Source of the DNA: Pseudoscleropodium purum
Lineage: Eukaryota; Streptophyta; Bryopsida; Hypnales; Brachytheciaceae
Reading direction: 5' to 3'
DNA length: 64,000 nucleotides
Assembly: GCA_963969395.1 (NCBI GenBank)
Contig: OZ017804.1
Location: 2,976,001 to 3,040,000 of the forward strand
The stretch's first letter is position 1. Each line of letters begins with the position of its first letter. Below the pieces are notes generated by a model that saw only the letters and a program-made list of their open reading frames with translations, did no database searches and was not told the DNA's origin. Positions 1-13,176 of the stretch are shown here, piece by piece. The position numbers and the translations under genes were made by a program.

Positions 1-22
1 TGAAAAACAACCATAGCATTGT

Positions 23-252
23 TTAACCCTTAAATGCCAAAGGGATGACCCTCAAAATCATCCTTTTCTATTACCCTGTGAATAACTAGCCTCCAAAATT
101 GCAAAAATAATCATTGCAAGTCAAACTATTGTAGAAAATCTTCCCTTTCCAAAACAAATTTTGAGGATGAATAGTTGAACTTCTGTCCTATACAGTTTGA
201 TTCCCTGTCATCCATCAGACACAAAACATCCGCCTCGATGTTCAAGGGTTAA
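23..252 (-). mobile_element. Small TTAA-flanked element, copy 1 (MITE-like)
   Basis: A 230-bp element with TTAA at both ends. The left end reads TTAACCCTTAAATG and the right end AAGGGTTAA, followed by a second GGGTTAA at 253-259. Its interior is the reverse complement of the elements at 1,435-1,662 and 1,659-1,887: the shared block carries the CTTCCC / ATCCTC / GAATAGTTG sequence and the GACA-rich end. It has no coding capacity. TTAA duplication with CCC-starting tips is the piggyBac pattern; that assignment is inferred. Confidence 0.7.
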
Positions 253-262
253 GGGTTAAAAA

Positions 263-699
263 CCCAGCCACTTTCAACAAAGCATACTAGATCTTCAGTT
301 GGTAAGGTATGTGCATCTCATCATATATGACCGCTAATTGCAAAGGTGTCCAAACTCAAGACAAGAATCTATAGTACTGTAGAGTACTGTACAGTACAGT
401 AATCAAACTGAGAGTCACCTACCGACGAACATCATAACATATGCAATTGCTCTAAAATCTAAATTGCAGGTACTTCATTTTACAGGTAGTTGCAAGTGGT
501 TGTAAAGAAATTAAACACCTTTATTTGTGTCAAGAAAAATTAAATTAAAATTAAACTTTTTAGTTGAAGTAGGTTTAGAATGAAATTACCATTGATGGGG
601 ATTGAGTGAGGAACATCCTCCAATTGCATGGGCAAGGCACAGGATTGTCAACTGACAGGGCCGGGTGCGGGTGGGTAAGTGAGTTAAAATGCAATGTAA
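263..699. other. Intergenic, no gene seen
   Basis: AT-rich DNA without coding signal. A short palindromic cluster of GTACTGTA/TACAGTAC lies near 370-402. Nothing else is recognisable. Confidence 0.5.
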
Positions 700-960
700 G
701 GTAGGTACCCCCAAAATGACCACTAATTGCTACTGTGCCTAATTACTATTATTGTTGGACTGGTAATTTTTTTTGATATTTTCTTATTGACAAGTGATTG
801 GAAGGAGGTTCTAACACACCAAAGAATGCAAACATTTGGATATTGTATGCAGAAGTTATGAAGGGACAAAGTTTGATTTTAAAAGCGTTTTTTCCACATA
901 AGTATATAATAGATTTTAGAGGTGTACATAAAGTGAAGATGGCAGTTTAGGGTCCCCCGG
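700..960 (+). repeat. Dispersed repeat, copy A (partner at 46,020)
   Basis: About 250 bp that align along their whole length with 46,020-46,265 in the same orientation. Shared landmarks in order are CCACTAATTGCTA, TGTGCCTAATTAC, ATTTTCTTATTG, CACACCAAAGAA, ATTGTATGC, TTTTAAAAG and GATGTACACA-like blocks. No terminal inverted repeats were seen. It is probably part of an unidentified transposable element. A 137-codon frame downstream (966-1,379) has no family features. Confidence 0.75.
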
Positions 961-1434
961 GTTGTATGGATCATATAGAATGGGAAATGAGCAACTGGGT
1001 ATTTCAAGCTGAGCCAGTATTTGGGAAAGTAGAAATTCAGTATTTTTCTTTGGACAAAAAGTCAGATTCTATGCATGGCACAAAGGCCAGGGGAGACTGC
1101 TGTAACGTAGATAGGATGACAATCATGCATGGTGGTCCACTCCGCGGCAAATATCTGTCCAACATTCATCATCCAATGGATGAAAAAGACAAGCCATGCT
1201 CCAATTATCATCCTCTCCTCACTTGGGACATGACTCAGCAACAAGCTCGCCCCATGTGTTTTGTTGTGCCAGTGGATGCTTATCTGATTCATGTTTCATG
1301 TTTAGAATTCAGTTTTGTGGGGCTCACTCGGAATTCTAAGTATGCTGCATTCCTCTTCTGGAGTAGTGTGGGACCTTAGATGAACAAACTCTTAACTCAC
1401 ATCAGCTCAACATCAATAAGCGTTACTTCTATAT

Positions 1435-1662
1435 TAACCCTTGACTGACACCATGGCTATTTTTTTGTCCAATGAATGACACAAAATCTTCTTGTGTAGG
1501 ATAGAAATGCAACTATTCATCCTCCAACTTTTGTTGGGAAAAGAAAGAAGGTTTTCTATAATAGCTTGACTTGCATCAAGTATTTTATTTATTTTTTTAA
1601 TCCAAAAATACATGCAATAGCAAAACAAATGATTTTTATGGAGACTAGTTCATAAGGGTTAA
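1435..1662 (+). mobile_element. Small TTAA-flanked element, copy 2
   Basis: A 228-bp element from TTAACCCTTGAC (left) to AAGGGTTAA (right). The interior matches copies 1, 3 and 4 (CACCATGGC, TCATCCTC, TTTTCTATAAT landmarks). It is non-coding. Its right TTAA at 1,659-1,662 is also the left TTAA of the next copy, as expected if one element inserted into the TTAA at the edge of another. Confidence 0.8.
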
Positions 1663-1887
1663 CCCTTGACCAACACCATGGCCATTTTTTGTCTGATGAA
1701 TGACAAAAAATCTCTCTATGAAAGATAAAAGCGCAAATATTCATCCTCTTCATTTTGTATAAAAAGGGATGTCTTCTATAATGCTTTGACTTCCAATTAG
1801 AGCTTTTGCATTTCTTTTTAGTCAACAATTCAAATTGTACCAAAATAGATGATGTCCATGATCACCAACATGTCCTTTAAGGGTTAA
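1659..1887 (+). mobile_element. Small TTAA-flanked element, copy 3
   Basis: A 229-bp element starting TTAACCCTTGACCAACACC and ending GTCCTTTAAGGGTTAA. The two tips are inverted repeats over the first 9-10 bases and diverge inward. It sits head-to-tail against copy 2 and shares one TTAA with it. It is non-coding. Confidence 0.8.
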
Positions 1888-2414
1888 TGAACTTGATCAA
1901 ATACTCCATACAAGGTGAATGTTAGAGTTTTGAGTTTAAAACCTTTTATAGAATAAATTGCAATCAAAACTATGAAATTCACTTGGGACATTTTTAACTC
2001 TAAAGGAATATATATAGCTTCAATAAAGAATTGTTGGATAATGATTATGGATACAAATCCATATCACATTGTCGTACCACAAGTATATTAGATGTTGTGC
2101 CCCACACTAATAACATTCTTGCACTAATTCACAAATTGTGCAAAATTGTTAGGCACAATAATTTAGTCATTAATTGAAATTTAAATGAATTCAATATAGT
2201 GTGGTCAACACTATAGATATTTTCTTATTATTTCAAATGTAGTAAGTTCCATCCTAAATTCCATCTTTTTCGTTTGAGTTTCATTCCAACATCTACATGA
2301 TTAAGATCACATAAATCTAATAGTGGAAGTTTAGGGAAACAACACAATCTATATGAAGAACTTGCTAATGTTTTAATTTGCCATGTCATTGGATTCCTTG
2401 GTCTAAACCGCATG
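1888..2414. other. Intergenic, no gene seen
   Basis: AT-rich DNA between the small TTAA elements and the large tandem array. No coding frame, RNA gene or clear repeat was recognised. Confidence 0.5.
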
Positions 2415-4940
2415 GTAGTTTAGACCATTCTTTCAATTTAATTTGGCAAACGTTAGAATTAATTTCAACCATAAAAGATTGAATACAATATACAAACAAC
2501 CTAAAAGCAAGCTTGTGTTTCTTTTAGTGCAATAACACTAAAACATCTAAATAAGCATGCATGCATGTTTCTTATCATTAATGTTGTCTACTTCAAGGAA
2601 TATATATTTTCTAAAGTATAGACGTTGCTTACAATATTGACTACTTTATAGCAAATCCCTTCAATACAAAAGACAAGGCAAATTGCATCATTATAATAGC
2701 ACAATGTTTTTTTTATTTTTAATAAAGGCCAATCTAAAAACCTTGCATACATGCTTGTACAACATGAACACATCAATTTTGAAGAAAGATGCTTCAAACA
2801 TCCACCACTTTTATATCTCTTTGATAATAGCCATTGAATTGACCCTTGAACACCCGCAGTTGTACATCAACGGATTGATCAAATTGGAATTGAATCTTGT
2901 TGTTTTCATAGTTTTCAAGTGAGATGGATGTAATTATAGAATAACTAAAAATTATCAGACAAAGTAGAAAGACAAGGGACAATCCATTTTAGATGAAGTA
3001 GTTTATATTCCAAGAAAATCCATTCAAAATGACATTCATATGGAAGGAATGACCAAATCAAATCAATGAAGGATCATGTTTCAATAGGCAATTTCAAACA
3101 CTTGCTTAGATTGCTTGGCAATTTAGACCATTAATTTGTTCTTTTTTTTGACAAATATTGAAGTTTAAATCTCAATAGTCAAAGATTGAATATAAAATAC
3201 AAATCTGCCTTAAGGCAAGACCATAATTCCTATAGTAAAAAGACTAGATCTAACGTATCTAAATACATGTACATGTCTTTTTTATTTTTATCATTAACAA
3301 TGTCTTTTTAAAGGAATATCCTTCTCTTTTAAGCTAAAATGTTGCTTACAACATTGGCAAGTTTATGGCAATCCCTTCAAAAGAAAGGACATGGCAATTG
3401 CATCATTGGAATAGAAACCCTATACACATGTTTGTACAACATGAACTCATTGATTTTGAAGAAAGATGCTTTTAACATCCATCACTTTCATATCTCTTTG
3501 ACAATAGCTAAATTATTGAATTAAACCTTGTATGCCCAAAGTTATACATCAACACATCAACCAATTGATTACCTCTAAATAGGATGTTCTTCTTTTTGTA
3601 GTTGTCAAATGAATAGTGAAATGGGTGTATTTATATTGTTAATTGTAGTAGAGAGATGATGATAAGGCAACTTTAGATGGATTAATTTATATTCCTAGAG
3701 ATTCCATTCAAAATGACAATCATATAGAAGAAGTAATCAAATAAATTCAATAAAGGATAAAGTTTCAATAGGTTAGGTAAAATAAAATATTTGTAGACTG
3801 CTTCGCAATTTAAACCAAGTTGCATCACCATGATAAAAACCTTGTATACATGCTCGTACAATATGAACTAGTCAAATTTGAAGAAAGATGCTTTTAACAT
3901 CCATCAAGCCCATATCTCTTTCATGATAGTTATTGAATTGATCCTTATATGCCCTAAATTGTACATCAATATATCAACCAATTGATTGAATCTCAATCAG
4001 ATGTCCTTCTCTTTATAGTTGTCAAATGAAAGTGAGATGGGTTTATTTATAGAATAATTTTAAATCATCATTCGTAATAAAGGGACAATGATGAGTCATA
4101 TTTAGATTGATTAGTTTATATTCCCAAAGAATCCATTCAAAATGACAATTTAAAGTTATTAAATAAATTGTCGTTAGTAGTAGAGGGACAATCAAATCAA
4201 TTAAGGATCATGTTTCACTAGGCAAATTCAAATATCTACTTTGATTATATTGCAATTGAGAGTTTTTTTAATCATTCACTCTAGCATATTTTGAAATTTA
4301 TTTCAACTACAAAAAGTCTAAAAATAGAATACAAAACCAATAGAAGCAAATTGTGTTTCTTCTAATGGAATAATTAGACCTAATTAAAGGTTCTAAATCA
4401 AAACATGTGTATGTTTGTTATTATTAATGTTGGCTACTTCAAAGAATATGCTTCTCTTTTAAACCTAGACATTGCTTAAACCAATGAGTACTTCATGGCA
4501 ATTCCTTCAATAGAAAAGACATGGTAGATTGCATCACCATAATAGAAACCTTATACACATGCTCATACAACATGAACTCATCAATTTTAAAGAAATATGT
4601 TTTTCACATCGATCATGCCTATAGCTCTTTAATGATAGCTATTGAATTGATCCTTTGATATGTCCAAAGTTGTACATCAACGTATTAACCAATTGATTAA
4701 ATCTTAATCAGATACTATTCCTTTCATAGACTACCAAATGAATAGTGAGGTGGATGTATTTATAGAATAATTTCCAATTGTCATTCATAGTAGAAGGGAA
4801 ACATTGAGTCAATTTAAAATAGATTAATCCATACTTGGAGAGAGTCCATTTTAAATGACAATCATAGAGAAAGAATAATCAAATCAAGTCAAGGAAGGAT
4901 CATATTTCATTAGTCAATTTCAAATGTTTTGCTAGTTGGC
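2415..4940. repeat. Large tandem array, four units of about 700 bp
   Basis: Four diverged head-to-tail units: about 2,415-3,118, 3,119-3,795, 3,796-4,254 and 4,255-4,940. Unit 3 lacks roughly 290 bp of its first half. Landmarks recurring once per unit are CAACATGAACTCAT, TTTGAAGAAAGATGCTT, TATCTCTTT..ATAG, TTGTACATCAA, CCAATTGATT, TATTTATAGAATAA, TCCATTCAAAATGACA and AAGGATCATGTTTCA. The short frames inside are not conserved between units, so it is probably non-coding. The unit boundaries are approximate. Confidence 0.85.
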
Positions 4941-7900
4941 CTTGAATTTCTTTCCTAACTGAATTGTGATGGCATTGTTAAAAAGAATATGGACTTCAAA
5001 ATAAGCTTATTTATTGGAAGTAGATGTTATTCTCAATTGGTGAGTTATGCTATTGCTACCTGATGCTAAAAAGGAACTTCATTCCATGCTTTCGCATTGC
5101 ATATACATTAGAGGATTTATGTCCCTTTAGGAAGGCTGTTCCAAGCAGGTGCGTAGCGACCCCCTCCTATAGTTTTTGGGGAACGGCTATTCCCGACAAA
5201 AAAAATTTTAAAACAAGAAAAATTAATCTTGAGATGAAGAAAAAAACTGAAAAATAAATAAATTTGGATGTGGCAATCATAGTGCCACATCAGGAAGCTC
5301 CCACAATCCCTTATAAGGTAGTTCCCGCAGTTTGTGAACTCATAGTCCTCCTGGGGGTGAAAAACTCTTCTAATGAGAATACATATCTTATGAAACATAG
5401 TTCATCGACTTTGATTCTGAATCAAATTTAAGATTGTAAAATTAAATATATTATTGCAACATAAGCTTTAGACATATTATCACACTCTATTTATTTTCTA
5501 GTCATAGAAATACATGGAAATTCACATTACATTGTGATGTTCGTCACTAATGCATATTTATAAAAGAATCATATGTTTGACCAAATTTTTGATTGGATGT
5601 GAATTTTCTATTTTCTTTTGTAAAATTTTATGATAATTTCAAATTTCCACGCAAATCGTTTTAATCTTTTATGCCATAAAAAAGTTACATTGATTTCATC
5701 TCTCAAATAAATAAATATCATTTCATTTTCCTAGAGTAGTCTCAAAATAAAAGAAAACAAATTGAAGTCTATTTGAAATTGAGTTTTATACTCATGGGCC
5801 AATCTTTTCAAAGTTAAATTTGATACACTAATGAATCAACAAGTGTTCTATACAAAGCAATGAAATTAGTTGGCCTTAACAATTAGGTCGCCTTATCCTA
5901 AGAAAGTTACTTTGCAAGCCATCAAAGTCAACAAATATTTTTACAGATACTTCTCATTTGTACATATAGAGGTTTGTGCACTCCAATTACAACAATAACT
6001 AATTCAAAAGTAGTGCATTCTTATACAATAACAATAAATATTTATACAATGTCAAATGTCGAGAAAGTAGTAAAAGGCAATCTAATTTTACTACTTGTGT
6101 AGGAGTATGAGATATTCCCCTAAGAGCCAATTTTTAGATATTGTGCTTCATTTTATTAAAATATCCGATTGATGTCCACCACCTCTTGTAAATATCTCTG
6201 AGACCCTGGATCTACCTCTATAACACGGGTATCAACCAGTGGCTAGTGTGAAAATCATTATTTTATTTTTAAAGTCATACTCCTTCACTACGTCTAGGGA
6301 TTCTTACGGCCTTCCTAGATTCTGAGGGCCCGCATTGTGCCAGCTGTCAATGTCGGTTTCTTCCAATTCATTCCTTTCAGTTAAGTTACCTCCACGGTGG
6401 TCCCAACTAAATATTAAAAAATTAAAAAGTCATAGTATTCGTTTAGATTACCGTAAGGTATGCCTGAGTTTCTGATTCTTTTTCTTCCTAACTGATCTTC
6501 CTAGTATTCAACTTAAAAATAGTAAAAATATTTTGAAAAGCAATTAAAATTAAAATTAAGAAAAAAAACTCCAATTTTTTCGCTATATCATTGGTTTATG
6601 TAGAGCATTCTTTCTTCTTTTCCATTGATACAATATGGTAGAATCACCCATAATCGACCATTTTGAGGATTCCACATATGTTTCTGAGAGTAAAAGGCAA
6701 TGCGAATTTTCATGACTTGATTAATTCCAACTTTGAAAAGGAGGAAAAACACATTCTACACCTTGGTTGGAAATTTGTTATAGCCTTGGTTGCAACTATT
6801 TACAACTATACATGTTGGGTATGAATCCCTATTCAATAATGGGCAATTCTACCATATATGATTTTTTTAGAGGAGTCCTCAACAAATATTAATTGGATGC
6901 AATGTACTTTTCATAGTTCTTTAGATTCACATTGTGAATGTTTGAGCTCTTAGAGATGAATGCAACCTTGAGACATTTTGATGTAGATCAAGCAAGGTGA
7001 CCTTTTGCACTAGATTTGATTTATTTGTAAGATTTACATGTTCAAAATTTGTGTATAGGCAGAAGGTGATGGCATTAGTTGAATAGATTTTTTTTCCTTT
7101 CTTTTATGGATATGTGTTTCATAGAAGAACCAATTACACTACTTTGGGAATTGTAAAACTAAATATTGATTCAATATTTTTAATTGAGCATGACCAAGAA
7201 ATAAATGGCTTTTGTTGTGTCATGAGCTATTTTGATTCAATAGAAATGTGTTGGGTTGTATTTTTCCTACACCAGTGAAAATAAGGGGCACATAGATTAG
7301 GAAAATGACTATGAGAAGACCCATCAATAGTCAAGTTTGTCATGTAGGTATTCTCATTGGAGTTCTTTTAATCTAAGTTCCAAGGCATATTTCTACCTAA
7401 GTTTGTTGTGATTTCATAGTTGTATAGTAAAAAATTTAAAGCATCGTAAGAGCATCTTTTGAATGCATATTTGGAAGTTTTCATCCATTAAACAAATTTT
7501 AGAATTCTTAACATTGGGCCAAAGATTAGGGAAGTATCTTTATAGATTGTATTACAATTGAAGCCTTTATATCAAGGTTTACATCTCCAAAGACTCGTAG
7601 ACATCCAAATCCTTTACTAAAACCACTTTAGATTTTTAAATTAGTGTTGAATCTTCAAGCCTGTTTTTAAAGATCTATCTTCATTTGCTTACATAAATAC
7701 CATACATCCTTGGTGTTTTAACTTTCTTCATTGGTAAGAAAGTAATATATCATTTAACCATTTAAAGCACAAGAATTTCAATTAAAATCTATCCGTACTA
7801 TAATATGGAGTACCCCACATAAATTTCTTGTTGGCATACAAATACACATGCCTATTATTAAATAGTTATTAAATAATTAAAAGATGCTTTATTTGAATAC

Positions 7901-8960
7901 TTTTAAATATAGATACCATATTAAAATCTTGCAAAACATTTAGAATAACAAACCGTATTCCACGAAGTTATTCCCTCTTCTTTGGAGAAAGCCTTTTGAT
8001 TGGTTGTTCCGACACGTCATCACGTTACCCCCCAATCTGCTGAAGTGGACTTTTCATCAGGATGACAGCAATCATGTGCACGATGGACGATTTTCCATGT
8101 TCTTCCTTTGACTGGTGAAGTACAGAAATTTTCCCAAGTCGAAGTCTCACTAACTTGAAGACCCCCCCCTCCCCTCTTCCCTCAAACAAACTTTAAAAAA
8201 ATTTAAATATTCTTAAAAATTAAAAGAAAGGTCGGGGAAGAAACATTCAATAAAATAGAATATAGCGGTTGCCTATAAAGTTTAGTACTGTATTGATCCT
8301 TGCAAAAGGACGAATATATATCGGTATAGTACCGAATTGATACAACAATTTGCAATTCAATTTTTATTTATTTTTTAAATTTGCAATTCAATTTTTTTTT
8401 CTTTTTGAAACAAATGGCGAACCATTGCATGCAATTCAATTTTCAAAAAACTATTTGAAAATTTCAAATAGAGAAGTACTGCAAATAATTTGCACTTTGT
8501 AGTCGTAGTAGTAGTGTACTGTTGATTTTGATGAGGGGGCGGAGATCACAGCTGGCAGTATCACCGTTAACTTATTTAGATGCCCCCCAACCCCGCACCC
8601 CAAGCACTGATCAAAAGTACCCATTTTTTTATTTTTTTATTTTTCAAATATTTTTGTTTTATTTTAAGAGGTAAATGGAATTCCTAAAAGTAACATTTGA
8701 GAAGGTTCATGACCCTTGAACCTGGGAGACTTTTTCAATAAAGCTGTGGCGTCGTTGGTTGAATGGTTGGTACCACGTTTTCTAGATCTTTTTGTTTTAT
8801 TAATTGTCTCCCCCCCCCCAACCCCCCCAACCCCGCCTCTAAATATTACTGTATGGATGTACACTGCCAGAAACATTAGGAACTAAACTGAAGAAAGTCA
8901 AGGCGTTCCCCACAGTTGTGTAGCTGACTAATGTAAGTTAATGGAAGAATATTCTGCAGT
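4941..8960. other. Intergenic, mostly unannotatable
   Basis: AT-rich DNA without a recognisable gene. A short inverted repeat GATGTGGCA...TGCCACATC lies at about 5,268-5,292. At 6,156-6,411 the - strand has two short coding-like pieces with splice-like borders that do not join in phase; see the findings. Poly-C runs occur near 8,160 and 8,811-8,832. Confidence 0.4.
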
Positions 8961-9212
8961 TGGTATAAAGGGAAACAGAATTATTAGGAGTTGGCCCTCA
9001 TGCCATTGCTGAAATTCTTTAAATTGTTTTTCTATGTAAAGACGAGTGTGAGAAATGGCGAGTGAGAGCAATTGAAATTATAAATTTTTTTCACAAAGTC
9101 AATGGATTTGTTGTGAATTTTTGAAGTGTTATTGGTACCCAAAAGAGTCTCCCCGAATCAGCAAAAAATGTATTTGTAGTGCTCATCTTACTCATCCAAA
9201 AGCAATTACATT

Positions 9213-9390
9213 ATTTTCTAATGAGGAAGGCCTATAAATGTCACTTTCTACAATGAATTTTTAGTTATAGTATTTCTTGATGTGGAAGGCCCCAAAAAAT
9301 CACTTTCAACAATGAATTTCTAGCTATAGTATTTCCTAATGTGGAAGGCCTAAAAAAGTCACTATCTACAATGAATTCATATTGAAATGT
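9213..9390 (+). repeat. Tandem repeat, 60-bp unit x 3
   Basis: Three successive copies at 60-bp spacing, each containing GAAGGCC followed by GTCACTTTCTACAATGAATT-like sequence and TAGTTATAGTATTTC. The third copy degenerates after its AATGAATTC. It is non-coding. Confidence 0.85.
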
Positions 9391-10198
9391 TGAAAGTTCC
9401 TAACATAGTCACTAATCTCTTTATTACTATCACCTTAGACATTGATTGTGGTTCAAATCTCATTTATAAAAAAAAAATACATACTAGGGTCATTCCCTAA
9501 GTGTCTGTCATGGGTTTTTGACCTTATTGGGTCGTTCTATCTTACTTGTAAGGAAATAGACAACCACAAACAAAGGTAATTGCACCTCATTGTCATTGTG
9601 ATCCTTTTTGAAACAAACCCATAGAGATGCAAGAATTGCTTGAAATGTATAATCTTTGTTCATGAGAGTTTAGAGTCCATTTTGGTTATAACTATTTCAA
9701 CATATTGAAATTTCATAGTTTATTCATAAAGCATCCAAAAAATGCATGTAAAATGGATGAAGAATCTCCTTTTGACTTCAACAAGATCCAACAATAATAT
9801 AGACAATTTCATAAGAGGATTTACATCTCCAAATGCTAATTTTTGAATTTTTAAGGTGTAATTAGCTTTGGAGCTCCAATGAGAAGTCGTGAACAAAAGC
9901 GGATAGATTTGTGAAAGCCCACACTAGGGTTGCACAAAAGTATGTTCCTACTACAATCATTTTTCTTCATTTGATTTATTTGAAATTAAATGATGGAAAA
10001 AACATTGAAGACTTTGTGAAAAGGACTAAAAAATTCTACTCCCCAAAAGTACATTAGAAGGGATTTGGAGTTGTGAAACACTTGACTCCATTTGTATTTT
10101 ATAACTTATGTTCCCTATTACATTTCTACATTCTCCATATTCTTTTGACCATTATCAAACTTTAGCAATGGACCTTGAAGGCTTCATGTTTTTTCACT
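9391..10198. other. Intergenic, no gene seen
   Basis: AT-rich sequence between the 60-bp tandem repeat and a TTAA-flanked element. No frame, RNA gene or repeat could be supported. Confidence 0.5.
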
Positions 10199-11328
10199 TT
10201 AACCCCTAAAGGACTAAGGATCCAACTTTGGATTTTTTTTTATAACTTGAATAGACTTTATTGACTTCTTGATTTGGAATTCTTACGTGAAATTATTTGA
10301 ATGGATGTTGATCACCCTAATCTACATGTGAACCTTGGTTCACTTCATTCTAATAAAAATTGTCAAAGCTATATGTTTTGTTTTGTAATTTCAATTTAAA
10401 AGCAAGTAGCTACAATTATATTCTATAAATAGTCTAAATTATTGATTCTTTATTAGAATATATACTGATACCTACATAGAAAACTCTAAATCATTATATT
10501 CCAACTATTGATGTGAAAGTAATGAGGAGTTTTTTCAAGATAATGAAGGTTGGAAAAACACATAAAGTAGTTTTTTATACTCAAAATTTTAATTTTTCAA
10601 AAGAATATGATAACTCACTAGAATATTTTCACAATTAAAATTGATGGTTCTCAATTTATTGTAAAAATTATAATGATTTAATTCTTTTTTTCATTCCAAA
10701 CCATCTTCTACCAAGTTATAGTTTTTTTGAATTGAACACAAAAGTATTTTGGTTAATTTCTTCATAAATTTTTAATCCATTTTTCAACGTATTAACTAAT
10801 ACATACAAGTTGTAGCACACACATAGTTTTTTACAAAATTGTTGAAAGACAAAAATTCACCTTTGGAAAGGGTTTGAAAAATTTTAATTATAAAGTTTAG
10901 ACACATTGAACTAGCAATAGGTGGGGGTTTTTACTTTAATATTTTGGAAGGATGTACTAGAATAAATTAACAAAAAGATAGAGGGTTGCTATTATGTGAG
11001 CATAAGAGCACAAGTACATAAGCCTAGAAGACTATATACCTATGTTATAAAAACCTCCTATGATTATAGTATAATTATATTATAAATACCTACCTATATT
11101 ATAGATGTTTATATTATAATCACCTTCAATGGTTGTAGGATATATACTTATACATATGTTCAAGGATTACATGTTTGCATTTTCATGCTCACACACTAGC
11201 ATTGTTGCAAAAAGATACTATAATTAGTTGTATTAAAAAAAAATACAAATGAAGTTTTAGATTGGATTTGGATATGAATATTTTAAAATAGATTTGGGCC
11301 TAAATCACTACAATCTTTTAGGGGTTAA
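10199..11328. mobile_element. TTAA-flanked element, 1.13 kb
   Basis: The left end is TTAACCCCTAAAGGAC (10,199) and the right end TTTTAGGGGTTAA (to 11,328). The outer 12 bases, TTAACCCCTAAA, are perfect inverted repeats. The interior is AT-rich with no transposase. The tips match those of the 930-bp elements at 42-46 kb, but little interior similarity is obvious. I take it as a non-autonomous member of the TTAA family. Confidence 0.6.
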
Positions 11329-12138
11329 AAAGTTAGAATAAAACATTTAAACTATTACTTTGAATATATGATGTACATTGCAAGATTTTGAGGGATATAA
11401 CAAAGGAAAGTTATAGATATCATCTATTCCTTGAGATTAAATATACTATGCCTATGAAAAATAAAATAGGCCAAAGAACCCATTGGTGCAAGATCCACAA
11501 ATACTCTTGCATGTCTCTAAAGTTTCATCCACAATTTGGGATGAAATGCATGTTTTTTTGTTTTTTTATTTAGGGTATTTTAAATAAAGTGGTTTGAGTA
11601 GGTTTATTGAGGGATTCTAAAGTAGTTGCATTCAAGTATTATTGTTCAATTTTTTTTTGCAAATGTTGCATGTAGGTGCTCTTCTATTTTAGTACTTAGG
11701 ATCTAAACACTAAATGGTCTCACCCTATGCATTTCGGGTGGCCATAATTAGGCTTTATGTGTTGGATATGGCCTTCTACTGTGGCATATGTCTACTAAGA
11801 TCCTGCTACTATTTGATTTAGAAAAATGTTTAAATAGTTTATTTTCAAAATTTTATTTTGGTTTGGTTTATCAATAAAAGGAGGTGGTTCAATATAAAAG
11901 AGGATGGCTCATGGAAGAGAATATATACTTGAAGCATAATATATGTTTGAGCATGCAAGATTTGAGTAAATTTTGTTTTTTTGAAAGTTTTGAAATAGAA
12001 GACACTTCTCAATTTTTGTAGAACATAGATGTGCTATAAATTTTTTGCTACTTCTAATGCTACTTATTTTGCTACATGCCAAATATTGAAAAGTTTGCTA
12101 GTGATGGCATACACTTTAATATTTGTTTTTATATTCAC
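11329..12138. other. Intergenic, no gene seen
   Basis: AT-rich DNA between two TTAA-flanked elements. The 61-codon frame at 11,388 has no recognisable features. Confidence 0.5.
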
Positions 12139-13176
12139 TTAATCCCTCAAGGACCAAGGACGAGCTTAAATTTTCCAAATTGTGAAGATGTATTATAAAT
12201 TGCAATTTAGAACAATAATTTAATAATGATTCTCATACAATAGTTGTAAATTTTGATTTGTAGATCACATTTATATAATTAAATCAACTAATATACAAAC
12301 CAATATTTTAAAATAAAATTTGAAGTAAATAGTTAAAAATTCCTTCAAAAGTTGACCATACATTGAATATTCATTGTGACTTTCACAAGAATCTTTGTCC
12401 TTTAAGTTCAAAATATTAACATCTAATCATAGTGATTTTCAAATATTTTTATATCTAAGTCAATGCATAGTGACAAAAAGTTCAATTTTCAATGAAATTA
12501 ATTACTTAATTAATTCATAGTCACATTTAAAAATTTGCATGGCTTCCACCCTACATATGTACTTTTCAAAAAAGAGAATGAACTGAAAACAATATGGGAT
12601 ATTTGAAATCCATATTTGTATCCATGTTTTGTATGGGTGCATATTATGTCTCATGTAATATCATACCTCATATCCATATCCATATATCCAAACTTTATAC
12701 CATGTATCCATATTCAGTATCCAATGTTTAAGATCAAGAGTGATCAACAACAATCGTTTGAATTGAAGATTAACAACAATCAAAGGAGGGGATTTTTTTA
12801 TAAAGAGATCAACAACTCTAAATTTTTCAAAACGGGGTGGATGGGTGATTAATAGCAAAATCAAACCTGCATATATCTTTTGGGTGCATAGCGGTTTGAA
12901 AATATTTTTAGTTTAATTTTTCATTCAAGTCAATTTTAAATAATAATATGTTGAACTAAAAAAGTTATTTGTTGAGATTAGACCAACCAATATTTTTTGA
13001 ATTATAGAATTTTTACATAGCAAAGCTCTAAAATCTATATTATATAAATGTTAAAGAACTAACACAAGAATCTTCCAAAAAAATTGATGGATGAAAAGAT
13101 TCATTTTTGTGTATTTGAGATGTGTTTGCAATCATCCATTGTTTAAAATTTGAATGTTATGTCCTTAAGGGATTAA
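12139..13176. mobile_element. TTAA-flanked element, 1.04 kb
   Basis: The left tip TTAATCCCTCAAGGAC (12,139-12,154) and the reverse complement of the right tip, TTAATCCCTTAAGGAC (13,161-13,176), match at 15 of 16 bases. TTAA stands at both outer edges. The interior is AT-rich and non-coding. This is one of the cleanest TIR pairs in the window. Confidence 0.75.

Noticed and set aside
966..1379. 137-codon open frame
   Set aside because: No recognisable motif or splice continuation; an overlapping 76-codon - strand frame is equally open, so chance is sufficient.
8740..8790. tRNA-like GTGGTTGAATGGTTGGTACC context
   Set aside because: No acceptor stem, T-loop GGTTCRANTCC or anticodon arm could be drawn around it.
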